A DNA stretch of 64,000 bases from Nephrocerus scutellatus (GCA_947095585.1 OX352761.1:129238277-129302276), one strand, 5' to 3'. Counted from the stretch's first letter, positions 22,411-34,672 are shown. Translations and numbers: made by a program. Notes: generated from the sequence alone by a model not told the origin.

Positions 22411-24180
22411 AGTGGAGATTATCGAGCGAGTTAGAAGCTTGAAGCACGAATCGAAGTAGTTCAGTTCTTATTTGAAATTCAACCAGTTAAGTTGGAAAAG
22501 TTCTTGCAAAGAGATACTGCTACCAGCTAAGAGAAATATAGTGAAATAATAGTGTTGGTGTAATAAGTGTTTTGTGTACATTTAAAGTTATCACCAGCAT
22601 ATATTTGTGATTTTTTATTATTTTTACTGTCTGTTTAATAAAGTTGTTATTTATAAATTGTTAAACTTGTCTTGTGTTTTAATTGCAAAATCCTTTACGA
22701 ACTCGAAAGCCTAAATTTACTTCCAGGAAAGATCACTTGAGACTTTCAAACCCAACAACTTAAGTGAATCTGATCTCGTAATAGGGGCACCATTAATAAC
22801 AGGTGGCACAACTGAAAAACTCAAAAACGCAAATGCGCAAATTTTGCGTACCACAACCCAAACAAAAATGAATGATTACACCGAATGAGATACATTCAAT
22901 ACATTTTGGTTATAGTCATATCTTACTAAAATTACTATTAACTCATTGTCTCGGAGATATAGGCTCAGTGTTTTGAGGACTAATCCAGCCGAATAATTTA
23001 GGTGAATATTTTGAAAAACAATAATCAATTCGTTTTGTTTTCTTATTCCCATGAAGAAAACTTTTAAAGAACCTTTCGTATTAAGGACAATAACTTAGAC
23101 CCAAATAAATAAATGGTTTTAAGAAGAAAATTATTAATTAATAATATTTTATTAAGTATAAGTTTTTCACTTGGACAATAATGTTTTCATATAAGATAAC
23201 TTTGACAATGATTCTTTCTGTATACACGTTTCGTGATCAATAAACAATCATATATGCCACCGAGTAAATTGTGACCCATAAATGTCAAAAAGAATCATCA
23301 ATTTCCGTCTCAAACTCTCATGCACGAAAACAGTGTCAAATTCATTGAGTAATCAGCAAACAAGCTACACACCAATTGACGGCAATATAATATGTGTTAT
23401 TTAGCGTTCAATTCGTTAGCGGCAACAAAGGCAAGTAATCAATGAATTACATACTGACAGCCGGCCGGTCTGACAGACGTCTGGCATTTAGGTATATAAT
23501 AGTAATGTAGCCGGCTAATCTCAACTCAAGTGCATGTTGTATTAGAAAATGTTCCACTAAACATTTCAAATACAAAACAAACAACAAGCTGGTATGGATC
23601 GCTTGAAACTTCACACACTATTTAAGATTGATAATCAGCTGTTATACAGAGCCGATCTAGTCTATATACATGATGTGGCAAGCAAAATCGAACAAATTAT
23701 GTGGAATTTTAATTTTCTTCTTAGTTCCGTTAAAAGTTATTCATCATAATGACACTGGTACTTAGTACAATGCACAATTTATAACCATCTCCGTATGGCA
23801 TGCATCCTCTCTCTCTGGATAATTAATCTACACCTCAGTCTGCAATTAAACGTCTACAGGTATGCTGATAGTAACGTGCTTATCCGTTGCGCTGATATTT
23901 TTGACTTAATTAGATCTCAGACATACGTATAAGCGTGTAGAAGTACTAGCCGATTAACACAGGAATGAAAATTTGTTAATGAATTTATACACACGCACAA
24001 TAAAATATATTGAACAAAACTGCATGTGCATAAATTCTAATTCGCATTGTGTTGTGGAAGATGGATGGCAGTGCATGTCTGATTATAAAGATGATGGATA
24101 AAATAATTTTTACGATAAAGCAACTATTAAGTACATTTAATTTAGTTTGCTACTTAATAGTTCGGTATTTATTTAATTTT
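22411..24180. other. No gene seen; small repeats
   Basis: Near 22420-22450 lies a copy of the 3' end word GAGTTAGAAGCTTRAAGCAC also seen at 9800. At 22772-22830 is the word AATAGGGGCACCATTA shared with 55505-55550. The remainder is AT-rich with no coding signal. Confidence 0.6.
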
Positions 24181-24189
24181 GCTATTCAA

Positions 24190-25640
24190 TTTTTTTTAAA
24201 CTCATTCTGAACTTTCCGAGCAGGAGCCTACCGAGCTTATTTCTCTTCACGATATCGACATCGCGGTAACGCTCGTAGATCTCATCATTATAGAGTCTCT
24301 GAAATCGTCCCTCCTCACATACGCGGCCAACAATAATCCGTAAGACTTTTCTCTCGAACGCGGCTAAGAGGTTAGAATGCTTTTTTCTAAGCACCCAAGT
24401 CTCGGATCCATATGTAAGTACTGGTATGTCCATTGTCTTATACCAGCAGCAGGTTAAGTTCCTGGATTTGAAGAGTCTTGACGGACTATAGTAGGCTTTG
24501 TTGGCTTTAAGCAACCGTGCGCGTATTTCTAGTTCCATGCTGTTATCGGCTGCTACAGTTGACCCGAGATATGTCATTCGCGCTCCACTATTTTAATTGC
24601 GGGACCAATGTTGGATCTTCTAGTCGCAGACGTGGCCACCCACCATGTAGTTTGTTTTGCTCTCATTTATGTGCAGCCCCAGATTTCGTGTCGCCTGCTC
24701 GATCTGGATGAAAGCTCGTGGGTTTCTACCAACGATGTCAATATCGTCTGCGTACGCCAATATCTGAATGGACTTATAGAGGATTGTTCCTCTCGCCGTT
24801 ACGTCAGAGTCTCGGGTCACTTTCTACAACGCCAGGTTAAAGAGGACGCAGGCCAGTCCATCCCCTTGCCGGAGCCCGTTATAGATGTTGAATGGGCTTG
24901 ATAGTGATCTGATCAGTTGTTGATTTGCCTGTGATGAAGCCACACTGGTATGGACCAATGACGCTAGCGTTCTATGGGATTGTTGCATTGCTCGGTACGC
25001 AACATTCTTACGTCCAAAAGCTAGCTTACATTCGTCATCGAACCAGTCGTTTCGATCTCTACGACTACTGCCTAAGATAAAATCAGCAGTACTAATGACA
25101 GTGTTCTTAAGGCATGTCACTTTCTCTTCTGCGCCCGACATCTCAGCCACGGGACTTACTCTCCCTGCATTTACGGCCAGTCATATCGCTTGACTGTCGT
25201 TGTTTCTGGTCTCTTCGTTGCGAAGGGCAGCCGTGTTGACTCGAATCTGATTCGCGGATGCTGTCTTTTTTGATGATGCAATCGGCGCTCGGAGCACCAT
25301 AACAACAAGATAGTGGTCCGAGTCGACGTTGGCACCTCTGTACGTTCGTACCGTCATCAGGTTCGGGTTGTGACGGCGGTCTATCAACACGTAGTCTATC
25401 CCTTTGCGAGTGGCTTCATCAGGAGATATCCAGGTGGCAGATATCAAAGAATTCTTATTTTTCATCATCTGGGTAATCCTCTGTAGGTGCGTGAACGTTT
25501 ATGAGGCGTATGTTTTTAAGTTTGCCCCGCACGCGAATGGTGCATAGCTGTTCAATTATTGCTTTAAAGTCGATAACGGTGGGTTCCACTATGCTGACTA
25601 GAAACCCCACCCCGAGCACATGATTATTGTTTATGGCTCT
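24190..25640 (-). mobile_element. RTE-like LINE, internally deleted
   Basis: Reading leftward: endonuclease start (NNNHVLGVGFLVS, then IRLINVHAPTEDYP near 25500), TWISPDEATRKGIDYVLIDR, YRGANVDSDHYLVVM (SDH motif), then SSRRDRNDWFDDECK. The reverse transcriptase is mostly lost but keeps LRQGDGLACVLFNLAL and QILAYADDIDIVGR (YADD catalytic box). The thumb/C-terminal part reads TYLGSTVAADNSMELEIRAR, VLTYGSETWVLRK and AFERKVLRII. It breaks off near 24190. The family fits RTE-like endonuclease/reverse transcriptases. Related pieces are at 27445-28150, 37495-37640, 48055-48416 and 59895-60055. Confidence 0.88.
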
Positions 25641-27440
25641 GTTAAAACTTGTGAACTACTGAATTGGTGTGGTGGTGACATTTCATCACAGTTTAAGAAC
25701 CACTTTGTGCGAGATCAACTCCAAAACCTCCGAGGTATTGTATTTTTTGAGTTTAATTGTTGTGCTGTTCTATTCTACGGTGTGTGGTGACAACTTTCTT
25801 TTCTTTCCTTTTTGACGATTTTTAGTACACTTTTTAGCCATTTTGAAATTCAGTAAACTGTTTTTCACGCCGTTTCAAGATACATTTAGGAGTTTTGGTC
25901 TGGTCTGACGTTAACAGTAATGGCTAGTCTACATGCTTTCGCTTATGTCCTCTATTTTAGTTTCCTCTGAGGTCTTTATTACATCTTTGCATTCTATAAC
26001 GTTGTAGCAAACATTCTTACGCAATTATCTATCTAGAAAAAACTAATTTGCATTTATAAAGCATAAAATTAGTTAACCCTTTACTATAAGACACTATCGA
26101 GGCGTCAATATAACGCAATTCACACCAGTTTTGATTTCAGTTTTAATAGATAGCTGAATTCTTCAAAGCACTTGCACTTATCTCAACAACAAATTTAAAC
26201 CCTTGGCTAGATGTAAGCCTGAGACATTTTGCACACGAGAGCAGCACTCTATCAAACCGAATTGTAACCATAACTTCATCAAATTCAAACAAATTTCACA
26301 TCCAGATTATGTTACATAAAAGTTACGCATACGCCTTGGATGTTGTGAACATAGATTGTTGGAATCTGTCAATTCTGATCGTCAAATTAAGCAAACGTCA
26401 CACATGAGACATGAGCGCACTTTTAAGCAACAATTGACATAGAGTCTCCATTGCGTATTATTAACATGATATTTTTGTGCTACCCATGTGAAGGTAGCAT
26501 ACAACCAATGGTAAAGCGGTGCTACCAATACTGCTTTTGCGGAAATTCTATCACAGTGACATCAGAAACCGCACGCGAAAATACAAATATGTAATAATTC
26601 ATTTTTTGTGCTTGGAATAAATTAGCACAAAAAGTGTTTGCAGAAGAATTACAAATTTATTATTTATATATATATATACCGCTCGTACACCTGCGCATGG
26701 CACATGCAAACCTGCATTTACAACACTTTCCGAATAACTTGAAACGTGTTGCATAGTTAGAATAGAAAAGGAATTAATAAATAACACGCTTATTGGCATA
26801 AGCTGCGTTTAATTATAATATTATTATAATATATATTTTTAATGTTGAATAAACAGACCCGATACACAAATGAGGGAGATGGTATTCAGTTTCCACCTTC
26901 CTTGTAATGTTAAACTATAAAGTAAGGTGGTCCTTGGTAGCATGCAATTTGACCAATTACCACAATGATTTAATCAAAAACTGCTGCATGTCCCACCTCA
27001 CTGTCTGTCATATATCTCTCTGTTTGCAAATTCATATTAAATTATTTACATTTCATAATTTCATTGAAACTGCTGTCATCAACTACGCGTTGTGCATAAT
27101 GAATGTGAGCTGTGGAGTGGAGTAATTAATTTAGCTTCGGAAGCAGAAAGACAGAACCGGGACAGCGAACCATAGTGGATTTGTGTGTGTATTCCAATGC
27201 CAACACCAAAGACAAAAAATAAGCAAATGCATGAATGAATGTGTCGTGCAATCTCGTAATTAGTTTCTTCTCTGTTTTATGTTCTGTTTCTATCATTGAA
27301 TGAGAATTTCATTGCTTCTATGGAATTATCCGCTTAATGGTGTTATGTGCATTCTTGTGATGGCATTAATTACAGAAACAGAAACTTTCGCAGACTTAAA
27401 ATATCTAATAAGATTATTTAGTCTCTCGTCGACGTGTTAA
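25641..27440. other. No gene seen
   Basis: AT-rich, with TATATATATA and ATAATATTATTATAAT tracts near 26665 and 26815. No family signature in any frame. Confidence 0.6.
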
Positions 27441-27444
27441 CATT

Positions 27445-27720
27445 GCAGTTTTTTTGGGTCTACAACTGGGGTCCGGTACTGGCCCCCGCAAGAATATCTC
27501 CACCGGTCACGATCTGCCATCTTTCCAGCGTAGGGTTGACATGCATGTACGCTGATGCTTTGTGCTACCCATGTGTACTACCCACTAGGGGCTTATTATT
27601 ATTATTATTCTCTTCACGATGTCGACATAAGGGAAACAAATGGAATCGTCTTTCCCCAAGTATGGACTTACAATAATCTTCCCCTCGAACGAGGCTAAAT
27701 GGTCAGAGTGCTTTTTTGAT
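27445..27720 (-). mobile_element. RTE-like LINE, 3' half in minus orientation
   Basis: Positions 27455-27540 are the reverse of the RTE 3' terminus seen at 37530-37600 and 48335-48405 (CCGGTCCCGAT-type and GGTTCTAC/GGTCTACAAC words). Positions 27597-27715 match 24240-24385 (CTCTTCACGATRTCGACAT, TCTCGAACGNGGCTAA). The element is therefore on the minus strand here, with internal deletions. Confidence 0.75.
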
Positions 27721-27724
27721 TATC

Positions 27725-28150
27725 ACTTGAGGTGGAAACGTCGACTCGGACCACTATCTTGTTGGTATGATGCTCCAAGCGCGGATTGCATCATCAAAAA
27801 AGACAGCATCCGTGAACCATAATCGAGTCAACACGGCTGCCCTTCGCAACGAAGAGACCAGAAACAACTACGGTCAAGCGAAAAGAGTCGCCCTAAATGC
27901 AGGGAGAGTAAGTCCTGGGGCTGAGATGTCAGGCGTAGAAGAGAAATGGACACGCCTTAAAAATACTGTCATTAGTACTGCTGACTCCATCTTAGGCAGT
28001 AGTCGTAGAGATCGGAACGACTGGTTCGATGACGAATGTAAGCGAGCGACTGAACGTAATAATGTTGCGTACCGAGCAAAGCAACAATCTCATTGAACGC
28101 GGGCACGCGAAGATGAATATAAAGAGCTCAGAAAATATGAAAAAACAATT
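27725..28150 (+). mobile_element. RTE-like LINE, endonuclease/linker part in plus orientation
   Basis: Reads ARIASSKKTASVNHNRVNTA, ALRNEETRNN, SRRDRNDWFDDECKRATERN, NVAYRAKQQSH and REDEYKELRKYEKTIK. This is the same region as 25290-25000 on the minus strand. It abuts a minus-oriented 3' half of the same family, so the 5' part is inverted relative to the 3' part. Confidence 0.85.
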
Positions 28151-28655
28151 AAAACAAAAACTGGCCGCCGACAACAGTTCATTTATTGCCTGTCTGCTTT
28201 TGGTATTATTTTTTAATGCACTTACAACATTTAAGTCGCAAGTTCATTGCCCACGAAAAGGCAAAGAACGAAGAGGAACAGAACGGGCATGACGGCCCAA
28301 CACAGACTGGGAAAGGTATTTGCTGAACATGTGTTCTCATTAAGTAGTTTTTGTACATTTGCTGTATTCCATTATGCAATGACAACACATTTTCTCGCGG
28401 TAGCTTCAGTCTCCTCTTAACTATTTTAGACCTTTCTTATGAGTAGCCCCTACTTTGCCGCACAAATATACAAAGTTATAAATTCTCTTCTTTAAATATT
28501 AGGAATAGTAAATCCCACGTTAAATGTAAAATGTATTGCCTTCTTTTGCAGCTCAGCCCCCCTCAGAGAATCTGAATGGTTACCAAACCGTATGGACACT
28601 GCAATTTACTGCAGTTGTTACCAAAGAATATGATACCATCCTCAACTAACTACTA
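28151..28655. other. No gene seen
   Basis: Short spacer between two LINE fragments, with no recognisable content. Confidence 0.6.
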
Positions 28656-28659
28656 CACT

Positions 28660-29185
28660 CCTTAATTGAACTTAAGTCCCAGCTTTGCTGTAGAGCTTCC
28701 GACTAAAGAAAGTTGGAAGAACGAGGGAGTATTGGGGCTTTTTGACGTAAATCTATTCACCAACGGATTCAAGATGAGAAATGGAGACGGCGCTGGATTC
28801 TTCTCAGAAAAACTTTCTACAAGCTGCCCGATTCCGCTAGCATCTTTCAGGCGGAGATTAATATGGAATGACTTGACCTACTGCTCTACATCGAGGGCGA
28901 TGTGGCCTTCCTACAATAAAAACAAATCTACCGAGCTTATCTTCAGATCACGGAAATAAATTTAGACTCGTTTTATAATCACTGGCCGTTGGCCGGTGGG
29001 CATACACGCAGCCAAACTGGGAATCCCGCATAACATATTTTGCAGAAGTTGCAGGGATGTTAAAGAGAAAGAAACTCTCATTAATTTTCTATGCAAATGC
29101 CCAGCACTGACTCCAGCACTTCGACTCCACAAATAATGAAAAGCATTCTTTGCCGACGTTAGGGATCTTTCGTAGTGCCGGATGA
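28660..29185 (+). mobile_element. Jockey-type LINE RNase H and zinc tail, internally deleted
   Basis: ESWKNEGVLGLFDVNLFTNG, KMRNGDGAGFFSEKLS and ASFRRRLIW jump directly to WPSYNKNKSTELIFRSRK, then FCRSCRDVKEKETLINFLCK, CPAL. This is the RNase H start, a deletion of its second half, and the C-terminal CxxC-H-C motif. The catalytic FTDGS has become FTNGF, so the first Asp is lost. It is the same family as 15720-16270. Confidence 0.85.
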
Positions 29186-29329
29186 CCGCTTCCCCACTGA
29201 AACCACCGCACACCATTGAGCCCCACCCCCACCTACCCACCTTTGAACCAAAATTGTTGTAGCCTATAACGTACGGTAATCGTGAGTTATGGTCGCGAGT
29301 TTATAAATAAATCTAATGGAAAACGGCAA

Positions 29330-29890
29330 TTTTTGCATCGAAGAAACTGAAATGCTCGCAATACTTGGTATGTGTGTCAACATCAAGCTTCGTTAAAATG
29401 ACCACATATTAGCCATCGCTAAGAATGCTGCGAAATGTTTAGGTTTCCTAAAACGGTGCAAGATGTACTTCATTCTCTCGGACCTGGCTACTATTTACAA
29501 GGGATATATTCGTCCTAAATTTGAACTATATTGTCTGGGCAGGTGCCCCAAATACCACATTGCATCTACTAGACAGAATTCAGATCCGCGCGATAAAACT
29601 TATTGTTGACGTCAATTTCACGAAAACAATCGAATCGCTTGAACATCGTAGGAACCAACCCAACCGAAATACCCGTGCCTCAACTTGAGCTCACAGGACT
29701 ACCATTAGACCTATCTTCGGACGTACCAACCAATGCAGAGATTCTTTCTTTAGCCGCACAATAATTATGTGGAATGAATTGACCGACACTGTGTTTCCGC
29801 ATTTGTATGATCTACAGTCATTCAAGACACTTGTGCATAGACATCTCACCTTTTCCTCTCCTTAATTTTCCAACGCCCATGGGCGTGTAT
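29330..29890 (+). mobile_element. CR1-like LINE 3' end
   Basis: Reads IAKNAAKCLGFLKRCKMYF, SDLATIYKGYIRPKFE, then in other frames WAGAPNTTLHLLDRIQIRAI, KLIVDVNFTKTIESLEHRRN and finally MWNELTDTVFPHLYDLQSFK. This is the C-terminal domain of a CR1/jockey-like reverse transcriptase. The 3' end runs through GGGCGTGTATAAATTTTAAA into an A-rich tail ending near 29915. It is frameshifted. A more decayed copy is at 38400-38745. Confidence 0.83.
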
Positions 29891-31300
29891 AAATTTTAAA
29901 AATAAAAAAAAGGTTGGATACTCAAAACTACCTTGTAGGACTTGGGAAGTCATACAGCAATACTTTACTGCTGTCTTTCACTATGCGTTATTTAGTACAA
30001 TTACATATATACTTGTATGAAGAAGATCGGAACGTAATGGTTAGTTGTCAAAAGAAAGTATAACTACAGATAAGCAAGAGCAAGTGCAGTTAGGTGTAAT
30101 TTGCCATCTTAATGAAAGACAGCATACATCTTGCATTAGTTTCAGAGTAAAGCACACACAACTTGGCTATTGAGTTTCTAGCTCTGACTGACGCGATAAG
30201 GATGACAAGACGATAATGATATGCGCTATTTATGATTATTTACAGCAGTTTCCTAGCTGGGTGTTATTATTTGTTTACTTTAAATATTTGTATGAAAATA
30301 ATTAAATATAAAAAATTTGTGCAGTGTGTTCTTAGCGTGCAGATCAGGTTTCAATTAAATCGTAAAAATGTAATGTTAATCAATTGCAATACAATTATTG
30401 TCGCCCTATACTTAGTATGGTTTTACGTGTAGTATGGCATTTCTTTTAAAATAAAATAATTAAAATGGAAAATTAACTTTAAAAAATGATAATTTTACAG
30501 ATGAACATGCTTTTTGCAACCTGAGTTATTGATTTCCCCACTTGACATTTAAAAAATCTGAAAATTCCAGTAACAGATGAAAGCCCTCCTGCACCTCAAC
30601 TATTTATTGATTTCCTCACTTGACTTAGCAATCTCTGAAAATTCCAAACGTATTGTGTATTCCTAATATAAAGCTTAGCTCTTTTACCGAGTACGATGCA
30701 CATTGCTTTCAATTGATTAGTATGCGTAGAACGCAATATTAACAACGACAATGCAATTTAAATGGGATTCAAATCATACCAATGACAATGAAAACAACAA
30801 ACAGTCCGCAATGTGGATGGAATTGCAGCGGAATACAAAGTTTTGAATTATTAATATTTAACGTTTTGCCATTGGAATTTGCAATCACATTGCACTCAGA
30901 GTGGTTTGATTGTGAGAATGACGTCAATTGAAATACCTTAGGTAGCACAAATATATTTTCTTAGCAGTTATTTTGCATTTCTTTTAGAAAAGCAATAACA
31001 CAAATACATAATGAAATTGGAAATTGCCCTGCTGAAAGTTTGAAGAACTAATTTTTTTAACCTATTGTTTGACGTGGGCGAGTGTAAAAGAAAAGATCAC
31101 TTACAAGCGTTTATCTAAATGTTGTTGCTTGGAATTCTATCACTTTCAGCTATGCACATAAAACAACATCAACACAAAATTGCCTGTAACTACGAGTAAA
31201 AGTGGTTATAGTTGTTGAAGCTATAGAGTTCAAGGACACGCTGGCATGTTTTTAAATCTAGATGGCACTAGCAATGAATTTTTTTTAATTAAAACCCTAG
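29891..31300. other. No gene seen
   Basis: AT-rich sequence. No protein family or repeat was recognised. Confidence 0.6.
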
Positions 31301-31309
31301 CCCATATTG

Positions 31310-32175
31310 CAGTCACTGCGACCTGAAAGATCTATTGTATCCTAGGGTTTGTTTATTCTAAGAGACGTACCACCTAGTGCAGAATTTCTCAACTCCACTG
31401 TCGAGCATACTTCCTGAAAGATGCGTCTCCTTCGATAACTCTTCATCTTTTGAACAGAACCTACGTTCTGTCTCTGAGCCCACACCAATTTTGTTAAGCT
31501 AATATTGAAAGCCACAAAACCCGCTTTCCCAGTGGACCAGACGAAGTTTGTGTTCCCAACAATTTATCAGTGCTGTGGCGGCGGCCCAGTTGACACCACA
31601 GTAGGGTTCAGGTAATATGAACGCAGATTCCAGCCCTAGTAGTTCTTCTGCAGATTTGTTGTCTGCAATTCCCTGATGACCAGGGATCCAACCGAGTTTG
31701 ACTTTGTTGTGTCTGGAAAGAGATTGCAGTTCATGACTGATATCGAGTTTATTAAATTGGACGACTTGCCTTATAGCTTCTGAAGCTTAGTTGTCGTTAT
31801 CCGGTCAAGAATTTTCGACCACCAAACGATGGCCGCGTACATGATAATAGGTCTCACCATCATTGTGTATATCCAATGTAGGATTTAGACCCCAAGTTCT
31901 GTCGTAAAGGCGTCTATTGACCAACAAGGCCCTAGTGGCGCGTTCGTGGCGACTTGTTATGACAATTTCAGTTTAGCCGTTTATCAATGATGAGGCGCCG
32001 GGATATTTAACTTCGCTGGAATAATCTAACGTGGTGCCTTTGATGATGATAGGTCCCAAATCGACCGGTCTTCTTTTCGTGAAAGGCACTAGAACGGTTT
32101 TGTAAGGATTGGTGGACAGTCCTTCTCTGCTGCACCATTTTAAAACGGGTAGTAGAGAACCTTGCATGACACTAG
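31310..32175 (-). mobile_element. Jockey-type LINE, downstream part (RT thumb, RNase H, zinc tail)
   Basis: On the minus strand: LLPVLKWCSREGLSTNPYKT, VLVPFTKRRPVDLGPIIIKG, TTLDYSSEVKYPG (end of the reverse transcriptase), then WVRPIIMYAAIVWW, an RNase H remnant, and RQNVGSVQKMKSYRRRRIF towards LGGTSLRINKP. Stops and frameshifts are frequent. It continues the fragment at 32463-32950, from which it is separated by mitochondrial DNA. The same family occurs in plus orientation at 41150-41610. Confidence 0.85.
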
Positions 32176-32462
32176 TTTATGATTATCACTAATAATCTTT
32201 GGATGATTAAAAAAATACACAACATTACACATCCTCAAGGAACTCCAGCTATATTAATACCATTTATAGTATGTATTGAAACAATTAGAAACTTAATTCG
32301 TCCAGGAACTTTAGGTGTACGTTTAGCGCCTAATATAATTGCTGGACATTTATTGATAACTCTTTTAGGAAATACAGGACCTTCAATATCTTATTTCATA
32401 ATTTTAATTTTATTAATTGTACAAATTGCACTTTACAGTGCAGTGCTTACCACTAATTAAAG
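32176..32462 (+). pseudogene. Nuclear copy of mitochondrial ATP6 (NUMT)
   Basis: An open frame encodes the C-terminal part of ATP synthase subunit a: [56 protein letters not shown]. It includes the conserved Arg of VRL and the glutamate of VCIET. Several codons only make sense in the invertebrate mitochondrial code (AGA where Ser is expected in IETISN, ATA for Met), so it is mitochondrial in origin and not a nuclear gene. It is partial, missing the N-terminal half and the end. It lies inside a jockey-type LINE in the opposite orientation, where the YADD part of the reverse transcriptase should be. Confidence 0.95.
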
Positions 32463-32950
32463 TCGCCAAATCGACCGCATGTAGCCTGATCTGTGAAGAT
32501 CGACTGGAAGATTGTCAATGACTAGTGAACATAAAAGGGGACGTCCCTTAACTGCAATCAAAGACACAGAAACTCCTCCCGAGGAGAACTTTCACGCAAG
32601 GATTGGTCGAGTCTTCGATGCGTCTGATTACTCTTGCAATAGAGTCATAGCCAGTTTTATCGAAAGCGCCCTCAATGTCGAGGAAGGCACACAGGGCCAC
32701 TTCCTTGGATGGAAAAGTTTCTTCTATCTTATTTAAAAGATAGTGAAGAGCATCTTGTATGTTTTTGTCTTCCATGTACGCAAACTGACTTGAGTGCAGA
32801 GGGATAGACAATTCTATCCGGCCTCTAATATGAACATTAATAAGTATCTCCATGGTTTTGAGGATAAATGATGTTAGACTTACAATAGTTCTGTTGATTT
32901 AGGTAGCTCAGCCGTTTGGGAAAATATAGTACCACTTCGATCGCCGGACC
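32463..32950 (-). mobile_element. Jockey-type LINE reverse transcriptase, upstream part
   Basis: Minus strand: FILKTMEILINVHIRGRIEL, PLHSSQFAYMEDKNIQDALH, EETFPSKEVALCAFLDIEGA, FDKTGYDSIARVIRR. These are reverse transcriptase domains 2a to A (LDIEGAFD, first catalytic Asp). The reading stops close to the mitochondrial insert, and the PQGG/YADD blocks are absent. Confidence 0.87.
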
Positions 32951-34367
32951 CTGTCTACATATGTATCACAAATATCAAATATCAGAATTTAGATAGTAAA
33001 TTTAAAATTATAAAAATACTTAAAATTACTAAACAAACCGGTCAAAAATATAAAACTAAGACAAAATATGAAGCTCAATAGAAAATTGAATGTAATTAAA
33101 AAGTTTCTAATGGAACGTCAATCTGAAACCACGAGAGAGAAATCTTAACTCTACCCAGCAATTGGAAAGGGACATTAATTGAAGGATTACACTCGTAATT
33201 CTTACCACAATTGTAGACGTTTCTGGTCGGATTATTTATTTATCCGACATCCTACCAGCCAGCAGTGTAAGAATCTGCACGTTTTAACGTTGCTGCAAGA
33301 CAAAAATGCAGTCCTACTTGAAAAATGCAAGAATGGTTTTCCCAGCAAACAATTGAACATTCTTTATTTAATTAGTCTGTGATTATTTCGGATGGTAAAT
33401 GCAATGTACATAAGTGCAGCCGATTAAAAATTACAGTGTCACAAGACAACGAATAAGACGACGCGGTGAATCAGTTAATCCGTCAGCTCGAGTGCGATCA
33501 GTTAGAAATGTAACTTTCTAAAAATATATCTGCTGCATATAATTTAACCTTCTGACATGAAATTCAGTGTATTTCTTTTCGTATATACGTATATATTTTG
33601 TTTATATATCTGAATGAAAATTATCAGACAAACAAGTACATAAAGTAACAGAGAAAAGTTCAACAAACTTGAAATTGGATTTTAAATGTTTTTGTTTACG
33701 AGTGACGTGCATGGGATAAAATTATATCTTCTTGGAATAGTAGTTGTAAATATAGTATATTGTATATTGAGTCGAATATTTTTAATTTTTAATTCATCTT
33801 ATAATTTTTACAGTGAAAAATTAACGTAGATGATAAAAGTTAAAACAATTAACCTACTTAGTCATTAACATTCTTAATACAAACAATACGAGAATGTCAT
33901 GAAAACGGTTTGTTACGTTTGGTACTTTTAAGTACTTAGCAAGAATGCTCTCGTCCGTAAGTTTGTCTTTATATTTGTTTGTCTGTCTCTTTGAGAAGAT
34001 TACTAAACCATTACTATCTTCCTTACTAAAACTTAGTAAAGAAGTGTTAAATTAAAAGATTGAATTGATTGATTGAAAAGAGAATAATGAAGTTTATATT
34101 TGCAATTCTACAGGAAAAAGGCACAAATGATCTCTGTCTAGTAAAGAATGCTCATAAAAAATTAATTCATGTAAGTTTCCTATCCATACCTCTTTTTAGC
34201 AGACAAGATAATAGCTTCTGGCTTGCCCCTTTTAATTAGCTATACATCTTCCCTACGCCGAAAATTTTACACTGTGTATGTAAGTGTAGCAAATGTATTT
34301 AATAGTGACTAAATTATTTCAATTATCGGTCGAATATATATGGCAATTAGAAGAAGGCAGGCAAAAT
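32951..34367. other. No gene seen
   Basis: AT-rich sequence, no recognised repeat or frame. Confidence 0.6.
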
Positions 34368-34372
34368 AGCGC

Positions 34373-34672
34373 AGGGACATAAGTCCCAATGTCTACTTTT
34401 GGGACTTATGTCCCATGATTTGATTTGGGTCCAAAATGAAATAAGAGAGTTATGTCCCAACCGATCGGGACATAAGATTGGACATAAGTTCCAAATTTTC
34501 GTAGACGTTACTTAAAATTGCTCAAAAGGTGCAGTGACATAAGTCCCAACATATTTTTTGCGACTTATGTCCCGATGGGTGGGACATAAGTTCCTTATTC
34601 GATTTGACTTCTTTTGGAACTTATTTCCCGGGGACAGTTCCCGGGAAAAGCAAAATTTTGGACTTATGTCCC
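34373..34672. repeat. 300-bp multi-hairpin element, GGGAC-ATAA-GTCCC family
   Basis: Eleven full or partial copies of the hairpin word GGGAC(ATAA or TTAT)GTCCC lie in both orientations. They start at 34374, 34401, 34447, 34467, 34480, 34534, 34560, 34581, 34616, 34631 and 34660. The outer copies form terminal inverted repeats. The pentamer AGCGC flanks both ends (34368-34372 and 34673-34677), resembling a target-site duplication. A near-palindrome TTCCCGGGGAC/GTTCCCGGGAA is at 34625-34647. There is no coding capacity. It is best described as an undescribed-looking fold-back or MITE-type element; its class is unknown. Confidence 0.8.

Noticed and set aside
26660..26690. TATATATATA tract as a promoter
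   Set aside because: Simple repeat without a gene downstream on either strand.
32179..32460. Open ATP6 frame as a working nuclear gene
   Set aside because: It lacks the N-terminal half, a targeting signal and the proper end, and needs mitochondrial codon meanings. It is a NUMT.
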